A model generated the notes under the pieces. The model worked only from the letters and a program-made list of their open reading frames with translations. It made no database searches and was not told the origin of the DNA. A stretch of 64,000 nt of DNA from Psychrobacter sp. FDAARGOS_221 (GTDB lineage Bacteria; Pseudomonadota; Gammaproteobacteria; Pseudomonadales; Moraxellaceae). Below are positions 28,862 to 36,072 of the stretch, one piece after another. Location of the stretch: the NCBI RefSeq assembly GCF_002313155.2, contig NZ_NWFK02000001.1, positions 2,542,001-2,606,000 of the forward strand. Reading direction: 5' to 3'. The position numbers and the translations under genes were made by a program. Numbering within the stretch: the stretch's first letter is position 1; each line of letters opens with the position of its first letter.

Positions 28862-29491
28862 TTACAGCGAATTAATTTTTTCTAAACCTTCTTGACGTAG
28901 CGCTTCAGTCACAGACTCATCTGATTCGATACGTTTGATGAATGGGTTAAGATTGCTGTAAGCAGCCAAATCTAGCTCAAAGTTTTTCGACCAACGCAGG
29001 ATCACATACAGATATAGGTCAGCTGTGCTTTTGGTACCGGTCAGATAGTCATGCTTGCCTAATTGCTTATTTGGATAATCAAGTAAGTTGACAATTTTTT
29101 GTTTTGCTTGGGCGACTAACGCTTTTTGCTCATCATCACCTTTAATAAAGCCATCTGGTCCAAATACTGGAGCAAAGGCTTTGTGTAAATCTGAGTTTAA
29201 GAAGGCCAACCAGTGATAAGCGTAAGCAAGATCAGCAGGGGTGTCGTCTTTACCAAAGATGTGCGCATCAGGGTAAGTTGCATTAATAAAGGTTTGTACC
29301 GCTAAGTTTTGTGAGATAACAGTGTCACCATCAACGATAGCAGGTACTGAGCCTTGAGGATTAATACGCAGGTATTCTTCAGACTTGACGCTGTCGTGGT
29401 CTAATATTTCTAATTCATAATCAGCACCAGCCCATTCAAGCGCAGTATGTGGAACGAAAGAGCAGGCACCAGGTAAAATATATAACTTCAT
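28862..29491 (-). CDS. Glutathione S-transferase family protein
   Basis: A 209-residue two-domain GST. The N-terminal thioredoxin-like domain starts MKLYILPGACSFVPHTALEWAG, with Ser/Cys at the position of the activating residue in beta-class enzymes and the cis-Pro GSVPAI loop at about residue 50. The helical C-terminal domain contains LTGTKSTADLYLYVILRW with the conserved N-capping Asp. Closest in style to beta-class GstA. Likely roles are glutathione conjugation or peroxide detoxification; no substrate can be named. Start ATG 29491 has AAGGA eight bases upstream. It is a single gene. Confidence 0.88.
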   Translation of the reverse strand: MKLYILPGACSFVPHTALEWAGADYELEILDHDSVKSEEYLRINPQGSVPAIVDGDTVISQNLAVQTFINATYPDAHIFGKDDTPADLAYAYHWLAFLNSDLHKAFAPVFGPDGFIKGDDEQKALVAQAKQKIVNLLDYPNKQLGKHDYLTGTKSTADLYLYVILRWSKNFELDLAAYSNLNPFIKRIESDESVTEALRQEGLEKINSL

Positions 29492-29732
29492 TATTAGATC
29501 CTTATTGAGTTATCAAAATTTCTTTAACTTTTATTTATTTAACTATAGTTATTCAACATTTATTTAACCGCCAAAAACTATCAAGCTGTTTATTGGTCGG
29601 GTTTATTATTTTCTGATAACCAGTGTAGGTAGCCAATGAACTCAATTCAATTTCATTGTGTGAAGTTAAGTGTGTCCTATGTAGTCTATTCTGTTAGCTT
29701 GTCTAATTAACGCAAATATAGTTTACGCGAAA

Positions 29733-30689
29733 CTAACTAACGCGAGCGCCACGTTGCCATTGGTTCTTGTTACGGCGATTGGCTTGCAGTTGTCGAATAG
29801 CGTGCAGCAGCAAAAAGCCAATACCAAGCCAAATAAGACCATAGCTATATAACATGGCCAGCTCAAACGGGTTGCCAAGCACGGTCACTGCTAGCAAGAA
29901 GAGTATTGCAGGCTCAAGATAGCTCATCATGCCAAACACGTTCACCGGCAGCATCAGGCTAGCATCGAGATTGGTTCTTAGTGCCAGCACACTAATAATA
30001 CCCAAGCTAATCACCAAAAATAGTGACAGTGCTGAGCCAGTAGCGATTGAGATACTCTCGGGTGAGACAAATACCAAATAGTATAAGGCAATGGGCAAAA
30101 ATAAGGTTAAGTCGACCAGCATACCGGTCATGGCGGTAATGCCTTGCATACGGCGTATGATGTAGTAAATCGGATAAGTGCCGCATACCCAAAGGGTTGC
30201 CCATGACACGCTTTGAGTGCGTATGATTTCAATAGATATGCCTAAAAACGCAAATAATACAGCCAGCCATTGTAAGCGGCTCAAACGCTCACCGAAAATG
30301 ACAAATCCAAACAGCACCATCATTAGTGGGAATAAAAAGTAGCCCATCGCAACCTGCACGCCTTGATCATTGACAGGCGCCCACATAAATAGCCATAACT
30401 GGCTAAAGAAGATAGGGGTTGGCAACAACAGTCGCAGTAGCTGTTTGGGGGTATTGAGATGACGTAATACTTGAAGGTGCAGCTTTAAACGACCACGGAA
30501 CAGCAAAAAACTGATCAAGGTAAGCCACATGGTCAGCATTCGCCAAATAAAGACTTGTGTCCCGGTCAGAGGCTGCAATAAGGTGCTATAAAAGTACAAT
30601 ACGGCAAATAATAAATTAGAGATGATGGCAAGTACAGCACCGATCATTAACGTCTTCTGATGAGGGTCATGGGTTGACCATACAGGCAT
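29733..30689 (-). CDS. rarD: RarD-like EamA/DMT family transporter
   Basis: A 318-residue inner-membrane protein with ten hydrophobic segments in the drug/metabolite transporter pattern. RarD features are the opening GAVLAIISNLLFAVLYFYSTLLQPLTG, VFIWRMLTMWLTL, MGYFLFPLMMVLFGF and the LLAVTVLGNPF segment near the end. RarD proteins are linked to chloramphenicol sensitivity in Pseudomonas; the transported substrate is unknown. The start is ATG 30689, with GGAG eight bases upstream; a GTG at 30698 lies too close to it. It follows the CNNM gene by 5 bp, so the two are probably co-transcribed. The C-terminus ends in a basic tail (ANRRNKNQWQRGARVS). Confidence 0.85.
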   Translation of the reverse strand: MPVWSTHDPHQKTLMIGAVLAIISNLLFAVLYFYSTLLQPLTGTQVFIWRMLTMWLTLISFLLFRGRLKLHLQVLRHLNTPKQLLRLLLPTPIFFSQLWLFMWAPVNDQGVQVAMGYFLFPLMMVLFGFVIFGERLSRLQWLAVLFAFLGISIEIIRTQSVSWATLWVCGTYPIYYIIRRMQGITAMTGMLVDLTLFLPIALYYLVFVSPESISIATGSALSLFLVISLGIISVLALRTNLDASLMLPVNVFGMMSYLEPAILFLLAVTVLGNPFELAMLYSYGLIWLGIGFLLLHAIRQLQANRRNKNQWQRGARVS

Positions 30690-30694
30690 AATCG

Positions 30695-31975
30695 TCACTC
30701 CATGTCGTCAATTTCTATTCTTGTCACCAATAACTGGTTTATCTTTAAATTTTCAGTATCTAAAATCTCAAACTTATAGCCGGCGTGCTCAATGACGTCC
30801 GTTTTCTTAGGGATTTTGCGTAGCATATACATCATGAATCCACTAATGGTCTCATAATTTTCAGCATTAGGAAAGTTGAGAATATCCAACGTACGAATCA
30901 CGTCTTCGATAGGAGTCATGCCGTCGATCAGCCACGAGTTTTCGGTACGCTGTACAATAGGCTGCTCATCAATAGTCACCAGCTCACCCATCACAATACT
31001 CATCACGTCTTTTAGGGTAATGACACCGACTACCAGTGCATACTCATTAACGATGACCGCAAAGTCTGTACCTGTGGTTTTGAAGGTCTCTAACACATCA
31101 AATAGGGTGAGGGTATCTGGAATAAATAATGCGGTGCGTAATATGTTTTGATCGGTTAAGCGCACCTGCTTTTGCTGAAGCACTTGTGCCAAAAAGGTTC
31201 GAGACTCAACATAGCCTAAGGTTTGCTCCAAATCATCGTCGGAGCACACCAAAAATTTATGGTGCGGTTCACGTATCATAGTTTGGATGATCAGCTCTTC
31301 TGAGGCATGAGAGTCAAAGTAGACGATTTGTTCACGAGTGGTCATCACTGAGGTAACAGTGCGTTCTTGCATCTCAAAAATATTGGCAATCAGGTGATGC
31401 TCTTGATGCTTTAATACCCCAGCTTCGGCGCCGGCATCCATGACCGCATAGATATCTTCTGAGGTCATGTCATCTTTGCGAACGGTAGAAACCCCAAGCA
31501 CCTTAAAAATACTGTTGGCCGCACCGTCAAAAACCCAAACAAAGGGTTTGCAAATAAAGATAACCACCATCATCGGCCGAACCATGCGAATGGCAATGGC
31601 TTCAGAGTTAGACATGCCAAGACGCTTGGGCATTAAATCGGCAAGCAATACAAAAGCACTGGTGACAAACACAAACGACAGTATCGATGAGAGGGCATCA
31701 TGGCCAGTTAGCTCAACCAAATAAGGGCTGAGCGCAGACTCACCGATAACACCTGCCAAAATAGCGACCGCGTTCAACACAATTTGTACCACGGTAATAA
31801 AGCTACCTGGATTGTCTTGCATCGCTAACACATCTAGGGCGCGGGTATCGCCTTCTTTGGCCATGATTTGAAGTTTGACTTTTCGCGATGACGCTAAGGC
31901 AAGCTCTGAGCTTGACACCAACGCACTGATTCCAATTAGCAAAAGAATAGAGATAACCGCACTAATGACGCTCAT
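30695..31975 (-). CDS. CNNM-domain/CBS/CorC family membrane protein
   Basis: A 426-residue HlyC/CorC (TlyC) family protein. Residues 1-190 form the DUF21/CNNM transmembrane domain with SSELALASSRKVKLQ and LMPKRLGMSNSEAIA. A CBS pair (about 205-325) follows, with RTVTSVMTTREQIVYF and FAVIVNEYALVVGVITLKDV, then a CorC/HlyC C-terminal domain (about 340-425). Relatives are implicated in Mg2+/Co2+ export or resistance. No hemolytic activity is implied by the older name. It is the first gene of a pair with rarD and diverges from nfuA. Confidence 0.9.
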   Translation of the reverse strand: MSVISAVISILLLIGISALVSSSELALASSRKVKLQIMAKEGDTRALDVLAMQDNPGSFITVVQIVLNAVAILAGVIGESALSPYLVELTGHDALSSILSFVFVTSAFVLLADLMPKRLGMSNSEAIAIRMVRPMMVVIFICKPFVWVFDGAANSIFKVLGVSTVRKDDMTSEDIYAVMDAGAEAGVLKHQEHHLIANIFEMQERTVTSVMTTREQIVYFDSHASEELIIQTMIREPHHKFLVCSDDDLEQTLGYVESRTFLAQVLQQKQVRLTDQNILRTALFIPDTLTLFDVLETFKTTGTDFAVIVNEYALVVGVITLKDVMSIVMGELVTIDEQPIVQRTENSWLIDGMTPIEDVIRTLDILNFPNAENYETISGFMMYMLRKIPKKTDVIEHAGYKFEILDTENLKINQLLVTRIEIDDME

Positions 31976-32436
31976 AGATAAACCACTTAACCTTAAACTA
32001 ACTTATTTAGCTTGTTATACAAAACGTATCATTCATCACTTGGATTCAATAAGTAAAATTGAATTAACCTATTGTCCAAGTTATGCAAAAAATGATTATT
32101 CAAACAACCTAGCATCCAAACTTGTTAGACAAGTTGATACCCTGCATTCATTAGGCCGCTATTATAGGCCATCTGCTATTATTTAGCTGTGATAATTGTG
32201 CCTAGGTAGCCAGATAGAATAGATTAAGGTAGAAACCAATCAATTCATACTAGTTTACCTTGAATTCTGTATAATCAGCATCATAATAGAGTTATTAACG
32301 TTATTGCGTTAAACATTCTAGTTTTAGCGTTAGACAGTCACATTACTTGCAGTTTTGTACACTGTTGCTTATGCACAGTGACTAAATATACAGCTATATA
32401 CAGTTACACCCACTTTAAAAAAATAAGAGAGCTCTT
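31976..32436. other. Divergent intergenic region CNNM gene / nfuA
   Basis: About 460 bp. A TATAAT word at 32270-32275 could belong to an nfuA promoter, but no good -35 is present. I see no other structure. Confidence 0.4.
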
Positions 32437-33084
32437 ATGACAGATACAACACCAGTTTCTGCAATTGATACAGAACAAACCGATATCAAAAGCAATATTA
32501 CGATTACTGAGCCGGCACAAGGTTATCTGGCCGAGTTGCTAGCCAAGCAAGGAACGCCAGGAATTGGCGTGCGTATCTTTGTCGAGCATCCAGGCACACC
32601 ACGTGCTGAGTGCTGCATGGCTTACAACCAGCCAGGCGAAGAAGACGCGGCTGACTTACAGATGCCTTTTGAGCATTTCACAGCCTTTATCGAAGCCGCT
32701 TCAGTGCCTTACTTAGAAGATGCGGTGATTGACTATAATAAAGATCGTTTTGGCGGTCAGTTAACCTTCCGCGCACCAAACTCAAAAGTGCCAAAAGTTG
32801 GTGAAGATGCTAGCGTAGAAGAGCGCATCAACTATGTATTGCAGTCTGAAATTAACCCAAGCTTGGCCGCACATGGCGGTAACGTACAATTGCTTGAGCT
32901 GATTGAAGATGAAGCTGGCTTGACCGCAGTATTAAAATTCGGCGGCGGCTGTCAGGGCTGTTCAGCGGTTGACTTGACCTTGCGTCAAGGCGTTGAAGTT
33001 CAATTAAAGCAGCAAATCCCTGAGTTGATGCAAGTGGTTGATGATACCGATCACAGCTTAACCGACAACGCGTACTATAAATAG
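32437..33084 (+). CDS. nfuA: Fe/S biogenesis protein NfuA
   Basis: A 215-residue [4Fe-4S] cluster carrier that delivers clusters to apoproteins under oxidative stress or iron limitation. The N-terminal half is a degenerate A-type scaffold ([31 protein letters not shown]). The C-terminal half is a NifU domain with the cluster-binding Cys172-x-x-Cys175 in [19 protein letters not shown]. An N-terminal tail of about 20 residues precedes the homologous part. Start ATG 32437 has AGAGAG upstream. It is transcribed alone and ends in a hairpin terminator. Confidence 0.95.
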   Translation: MTDTTPVSAIDTEQTDIKSNITITEPAQGYLAELLAKQGTPGIGVRIFVEHPGTPRAECCMAYNQPGEEDAADLQMPFEHFTAFIEAASVPYLEDAVIDYNKDRFGGQLTFRAPNSKVPKVGEDASVEERINYVLQSEINPSLAAHGGNVQLLELIEDEAGLTAVLKFGGGCQGCSAVDLTLRQGVEVQLKQQIPELMQVVDDTDHSLTDNAYYK

Positions 33085-33112
33085 CGTGTTATAAAAGTTA
33101 TTTTTTATATAG

Positions 33113-33147
33113 AAGCTGAGTTATCATAAGATAGCTCAGCTTTTTTA
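33113..33147 (+). terminator. Terminator of nfuA
   Basis: AAGCTGAGTTATC/GATAGCTCAGCTT with loop ATAA and six T's. A near copy stands at 35918-35951. Confidence 0.85.
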
Positions 33148-33297
33148 TGTTTTGAGTTTTTAAGTTTTTAAGTTTTTATGCTTTATGGCTTTTAGGCCTG
33201 TGCCTGTTGTTATCAACATTTATAGACTGTCATACGCTCATTTAAGTTTGTAGGGTTAAATCCCTCAACAGGTGGCAATAACTCAGAAGGTAAAACA

Positions 33298-33468
33298 ATG
33301 TTAGGTGAATGGAAGGATATGATTGGGAATCCTGCTACAGCGCATAACTGTTATGGTGTTGGAACTCAAGCGTGCGCAAACGATGATTTACTTGAAAATG
33401 ATGAGCCTATGAACTGGGAGCCCGTATACCGCCCAAAAAATAACAATCAAGGAGCAAAAGATGAGTAA
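33298..33468 (+). CDS. Small protein, C-terminal fragment related to the cassette tails
   Basis: A 56-codon frame starting at ATG 33298 with GAAGG seven bases upstream. It contains GNPATAHNCYGVGTQAC and PMNWEPVYRPKNNNQGAKDE, the same words that end the disrupted frame of unit B. Two cysteines flank the GVGTQ word. Its stop (33466-33468) overlaps the ATG of the lipoprotein gene by eight bases, implying coupled translation. The related sequence continues upstream of the ATG (GLNPSTGGNN) to an in-frame stop near 33222, so this may be the surviving end of a longer protein. Function is unknown; a toxin-tail origin is an inference. Confidence 0.5.
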   Translation: MLGEWKDMIGNPATAHNCYGVGTQACANDDLLENDEPMNWEPVYRPKNNNQGAKDE

Positions 33469-33799
33469 ATGGATACTTTATATACTAATGACAGCATTGA
33501 TGACGGGTTGTATTACAAGAATTGACCAACCACTACCAGACGCATGGGAATACTTTTACAAACACAAAAAAGGGGATACGCCTTTTGAAGTGATTGAGAA
33601 AGATATGTTGTCCTGTGGCTTCGATAATGCTGGTAGTAGCTATATCGAAGCGAATGATGAGTATAAGACACAGTATATTAATGCTATGTTGTGTATGGAA
33701 AGCAAAGGCTATCGTAAGGAGTCTGTAGATGAACCAACGATATGTTTGAATCCAGCTTATAAAGATAAACCCGCTTGTAAAAAGCATCTCGGTAAATAG
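33461..33799 (+). CDS. Small lipoprotein, cassette copy A (possible immunity protein)
   Basis: A 112-residue protein with a lipoprotein signal: MSKWILYILMTALMTGC, lipobox ending at Cys17, followed by ITRIDQP. The mature part has WEYFYKHKKGDTPFEV, C52, a CMESKGYRKES block and a C-terminal C..NPAYKDKPACKK, so four cysteines beside the lipobox one, enough for two disulfides in the periplasm. It matches the product of 35303-35656 closely, with insertions only at the end. GGAGC upstream lies within the preceding frame. No family function is recognised; position behind a variable tail fragment resembles immunity genes. Confidence 0.8.
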   Translation: MSKWILYILMTALMTGCITRIDQPLPDAWEYFYKHKKGDTPFEVIEKDMLSCGFDNAGSSYIEANDEYKTQYINAMLCMESKGYRKESVDEPTICLNPAYKDKPACKKHLGK

Positions 33800-33816
33800 T
33801 TTGGCTTAACTTATCG

Positions 33817-33852
33817 AAAGACACATTAGCGATTGCTGGTGTGTCTTTTTTG
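33817..33852 (+). terminator. Terminator of lipoprotein copy A
   Basis: AAAGACACA/TGTGTCTTT stem with an inner imperfect hairpin, then T's. Repeated after copy B at 35674-35709. Confidence 0.75.
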
Positions 33853-33935
33853 TTTGATAATGAAAAAAAACAGACCCTGTCAGTGGTTTGGTTGTGTAAA
33901 TACCCCATTCTTAACACAACATCATCGTAGAATAA

Positions 33936-34715
33936 TTAAGCCACCTGTCTATACTGGGCAGGTGTCATATCATTAAGTGAATCATGGGGTCTTTCGGTGT
34001 TATAAACCGTGATCCACTCCTCAGTCAGTTGACTGACTTCATTTAAATCATTGAATAAATAACAATCCAAAACCTCATTGCGGTAACTACGATTAAACCG
34101 TTCAATATAAGCATTCTGATAAGGACAGCCAGGCTCAATATAGTCAATATAGATACCGTGAGCCGTTGCCCAATCAGTAAACACTTTAGAGGTGAACTCA
34201 CTACCATTATCCACACGAATTTGCTTAGGATAACCATGCCACTCGGCTAACTGGTCAAGGTAGCGAATCACTCGGAGTGAGGGAATGCTGGTACCAATAT
34301 CAATGCCGAGTATTTCGCGGTTGTAATCATCAATCACATTAAAGGTTCGAAAGCGAATATTATTGTGCAGCTTATCGCTCATAAAGTCCATAGACCAAGT
34401 ATGACCCAATGCGTTTGGCACACTTAACGGCTGGGGGTTACGTGTTGGTAGCCGTCTTTTAGACTTACGGCGTAGGTTTAAGTTTAAAGCTTTATAAACA
34501 CGGTGTACTCGTTTATGATTCCATGAATAGCCAAGCTTGCGTATACGCTTAAAACACTTTGGGAAACCCCAACGATTGTGCTTATCTGTTAGTTCATTTA
34601 AGACATCAATAATCTCACTATCATCAGATAGCTTAGGCTTATAGTAATAAGCGGTTCGACTCATACAGACCACCTGACAGCTCGATGCAATACTGACACC
34701 ATACTGCGCCTGCAA
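33936..34715 (-). CDS. IS3-family transposase OrfB (integrase core)
   Basis: The DDE recombinase part of the transposase. It has the HTH_21-like start (VCMSRTAYYYKPKLSDD, HNRWGFPKCFKRIRKLGY) and an rve domain with catalytic Asp in WSMDFM, Asp in IRVDNGSEF and Glu in YIERFNRSYRNEVLD. These fit the D,D(35)E pattern. The frame extends upstream of 34715 to the slippery run near 34757-34763, so the functional product is likely an OrfAB fusion made by -1 frameshifting; initiation of OrfB alone is uncertain. No stop or frameshift interrupts it. Confidence 0.92.
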   Translation of the reverse strand: MQAQYGVSIASSCQVVCMSRTAYYYKPKLSDDSEIIDVLNELTDKHNRWGFPKCFKRIRKLGYSWNHKRVHRVYKALNLNLRRKSKRRLPTRNPQPLSVPNALGHTWSMDFMSDKLHNNIRFRTFNVIDDYNREILGIDIGTSIPSLRVIRYLDQLAEWHGYPKQIRVDNGSEFTSKVFTDWATAHGIYIDYIEPGCPYQNAYIERFNRSYRNEVLDCYLFNDLNEVSQLTEEWITVYNTERPHDSLNDMTPAQYRQVA

Positions 34716-34750
34716 TTCTTGAGCCCAGACTTTGCGCTCACAAGCAGGCG

Positions 34751-35011
34751 CTATAGCTTTTTTATGATATCTTCCTGCATTTGCGCTTTGAGGCTTAAAT
34801 CAGCATACATCTGTTTAAGCCTACGGTTTTCTTCTTCAAGCTCTTTTAGTCGCTTAACATCAGAGGCTTCCATGCCTCCATACTTGGAACGCCATTTATA
34901 GAAAGTCGAATTAGCAATTCCGTACTTACGGCACAGCTCTTTAGCAGGTATTCCTGCTTCTGCTTCTTTTAAAATGGATACTATTTGGGTCTCAGTCATT
35001 CGTTTGCTCAT
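34751..35011 (-). CDS. IS3-family transposase OrfA
   Basis: An 86-residue DNA-binding protein. It has the helix-turn-helix MTETQIVSILKEAEAGIPAKELCRKYGIANSTFYKWRSKYGG and a leucine-zipper-like tail (LKELEEENRRLKQMYADLSLKAQ). This sequence style is that of the IS407 subgroup. Just before its stop the minus strand reads A-AAA-AAG (34757-34763), a standard -1 slippery heptamer that would join OrfA to OrfB. AAGGAG lies upstream of ATG 35011. Confidence 0.93.
   Translation of the reverse strand: MSKRMTETQIVSILKEAEAGIPAKELCRKYGIANSTFYKWRSKYGGMEASDVKRLKELEEENRRLKQMYADLSLKAQMQEDIIKKL
34757..34763 (-). promoter_or_regulatory. Probable -1 ribosomal frameshift site of the IS element
   Basis: Minus-strand heptamer AAAAAAG in the frame A AAA AAG, two codons before the OrfA stop, with OrfB in the -1 frame, as in other IS3-family elements. 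Confidence 0.75.
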
Positions 35012-35302
35012 ATTAAAACTCCTTATGGGTATTTTATAAGAAATTCTACGTTTGAGCTGTGTTATTTTAGGGGATAGTTACAGTTGGTGCAAACTCAAGC
35101 ACAGGTGGTACGACCAAAGACGGTAATAAGTGGGGTATTGTGAAAGGCATTGGAACAGTGCTAAGCGGTGCCACAACCACAGCGCATAACTGTTATGGGG
35201 TTGGAACTAAACAGTGCGCAGAGGATGGCTTACTTGAAAACAAGAAACCTATGAATTGGGAGCCTGTATACCGTCCAGAAAATAACAATCAAGGAGCAAA
35301 AG

Positions 35303-35656
35303 ATGAGTAAATGGATACTTTATATACTAATGACAGCATTGGTGACGGGTTGTATTACAAGAATTGACCAACCACAACCAGATATATGGGAATACTACTA
35401 CAAACATAAAAAAGGGGATACGCCTTTTGAAGTGATTAAGAAAGATATGTTGGCCTGTGGCTTCGATAGTACTCGTACTGGCTATATTGAAGGAGATGAT
35501 GAGCATGATACACAGTATATTAATGCCTCATTATGTATGGAAAGCAAAGGCTATCGTAAGGAGTCTATTAAAGAACCAACGGTATGTTTGAATCCAGCTT
35601 ATAAAGAAGAACCCGCTTGCCAAAAGTATCTAGGGGAAAAGCATCTAGGGAAATAG
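35303..35656 (+). CDS. Small lipoprotein, cassette copy B (possible immunity protein)
   Basis: A 117-residue paralogue of 33461-33799. Signal and lipobox MSKWILYILMTALVTGC are nearly identical, and KGDTPFEVIKKDMLACGFDS, CMESKGYRKES and LNPAYKEEPAC are conserved. The middle region (STRTGYIEGDDEHDTQYINASL) and the C-terminus (KYLGEKHLGK, a short repeat of LGEK) differ most. Its start overlaps the stop of the unit B tail fragment by eight bases. Divergence concentrated in the middle, with conserved ends, is what one sees in paired toxin/immunity families, but purely neutral drift could do the same. The product should be anchored in a periplasm-facing membrane. Confidence 0.8.
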   Translation: MSKWILYILMTALVTGCITRIDQPQPDIWEYYYKHKKGDTPFEVIKKDMLACGFDSTRTGYIEGDDEHDTQYINASLCMESKGYRKESIKEPTVCLNPAYKEEPACQKYLGEKHLGK

Positions 35657-35673
35657 TTTTAGTTAGCTTTTTG

Positions 35674-35709
35674 AAAAGACACATTGGCAATTGCTGATGT
35701 GTCTTTTTT
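35674..35709 (+). terminator. Terminator of lipoprotein copy B
   Basis: AAAAGACACA/TGTGTCTTTT with an inner imperfect hairpin, then T's; counterpart of 33817-33852. Confidence 0.75.
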
Positions 35710-35717
35710 GTTTGAAA

Positions 35718-35804
35718 ATGACGTTAAAAGAACAAGCCTATGAGTCCGACCCTGTCAGTGGTTTGATTGGTGCAAACTCAAGCACAGGCGAATCGGAACA
35801 CTAA
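35718..35804 (+). pseudogene. Cassette unit C remnant
   Basis: A 28-codon frame from ATG 35718: MTLKEQAYES followed by DPVSGLIGANSSTG and then ESEH and a stop. Only the shared opening of the tail fragments is left; the specific part and a lipoprotein gene are absent. It shows where the conserved junction lies. Confidence 0.55.
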
Positions 35805-36072
35805 TAAAAGTGACGAAGTTTGCTACCCTCCTGCTAGACTTGCAGCACTGAGATTTAAGTTGAGTTATTACTTTAGATAATATACCTATTAATAAAAAGT
35901 CATTCTTATTGTAAAGTAGCTGGGTTATCATAGGATAACTCGGCTTTTTTTATGTCTTATTTATATCATAATAAGTCTGTCTTAAAGGTCTTGAACTTCA
36001 AGCGTATCAAGACACGTGCTACTATTGACTTGCACTGACCATTTAATTCAATTATCAAATTAAGGAAGAATC
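35805..36072. other. Region between cassette C and metY
   Basis: Contains the second copy of the nfuA-type terminator (35918-35951) and about 120 bp of AT-rich leader before metY. A TTGACT word at 36025-36030 lacks a well-placed -10. No gene is seen. Confidence 0.45.
35918..35951 (+). terminator. Hairpin nearly identical to the nfuA terminator
   Basis: AGCTGGGTTATC/GATAACTCGGCT with loop ATAG and a T-run. Same layout and most bases as 33113-33147, so the cassette array lies between two copies. Confidence 0.8.

Larger units (their letters stand above)
33256..33852 (+). repeat. Cassette unit A (toxin-tail-like fragment plus lipoprotein)
   Basis: First of three related units. It holds a fragment with GLNPSTGG and AHNCYGVGTQAC, the 33298-33468 frame, the lipoprotein gene 33461-33799 and a hairpin. 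Unit B (33873-35709, split by an IS) repeats this order; unit C (35718-35804) keeps only the opening part. Confidence 0.75.
33895..35082 (-). mobile_element. IS3-family insertion sequence, IS407-like, 1,188 bp
   Basis: Ends are imperfect inverted repeats of about 39 bp: TGTAAATACCCC... at 33895 and the complement of ...GGGGATAGTTACA at 35082; both arms share TAACACA and CGTAGAAT. A 4-bp direct repeat GTTG flanks it (33891-33894 and 35083-35086). It encodes OrfA and OrfB in overlapping frames on the minus strand. The 4-bp duplication and the OrfA sequence fit the IS407 subgroup. The element appears intact, so it may be active and recently inserted. Confidence 0.93.
33873..35310 (+). pseudogene. 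Cassette unit B tail fragment, disrupted by an insertion sequence
   Basis: Bases 33873-33894 read DPVSGLV, and 35083-35310 continue GANSSTGGTTKDGNK, then AHNCYGVGTKQC and NWEPVYRPENNNQGAKDE before a stop. Removing the element at 33895-35082 and one 4-bp GTTG duplicate joins the parts in frame as 81 codons. The frame has no ATG and an in-frame TGA lies just before it, so it is a tail fragment without its N-terminal part even before the insertion. The stop overlaps the start of lipoprotein copy B, as in unit A. The DPVSGL.GANSSTG word also opens unit C. The resemblance to C-terminal ends of large secreted adhesin/toxin proteins is an inference. Confidence 0.65.

Noticed and set aside
33151..33178. 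TAAGTTTT tandem repeats after nfuA
   Set aside because: Short low-complexity AT tract behind a terminator; expected by chance in this composition.
36025..36053. Sigma70 promoter before metY
   Set aside because: TTGACT is good but no acceptable -10 lies 16-18 bp away, and the leader would be shorter than about 15 bases.
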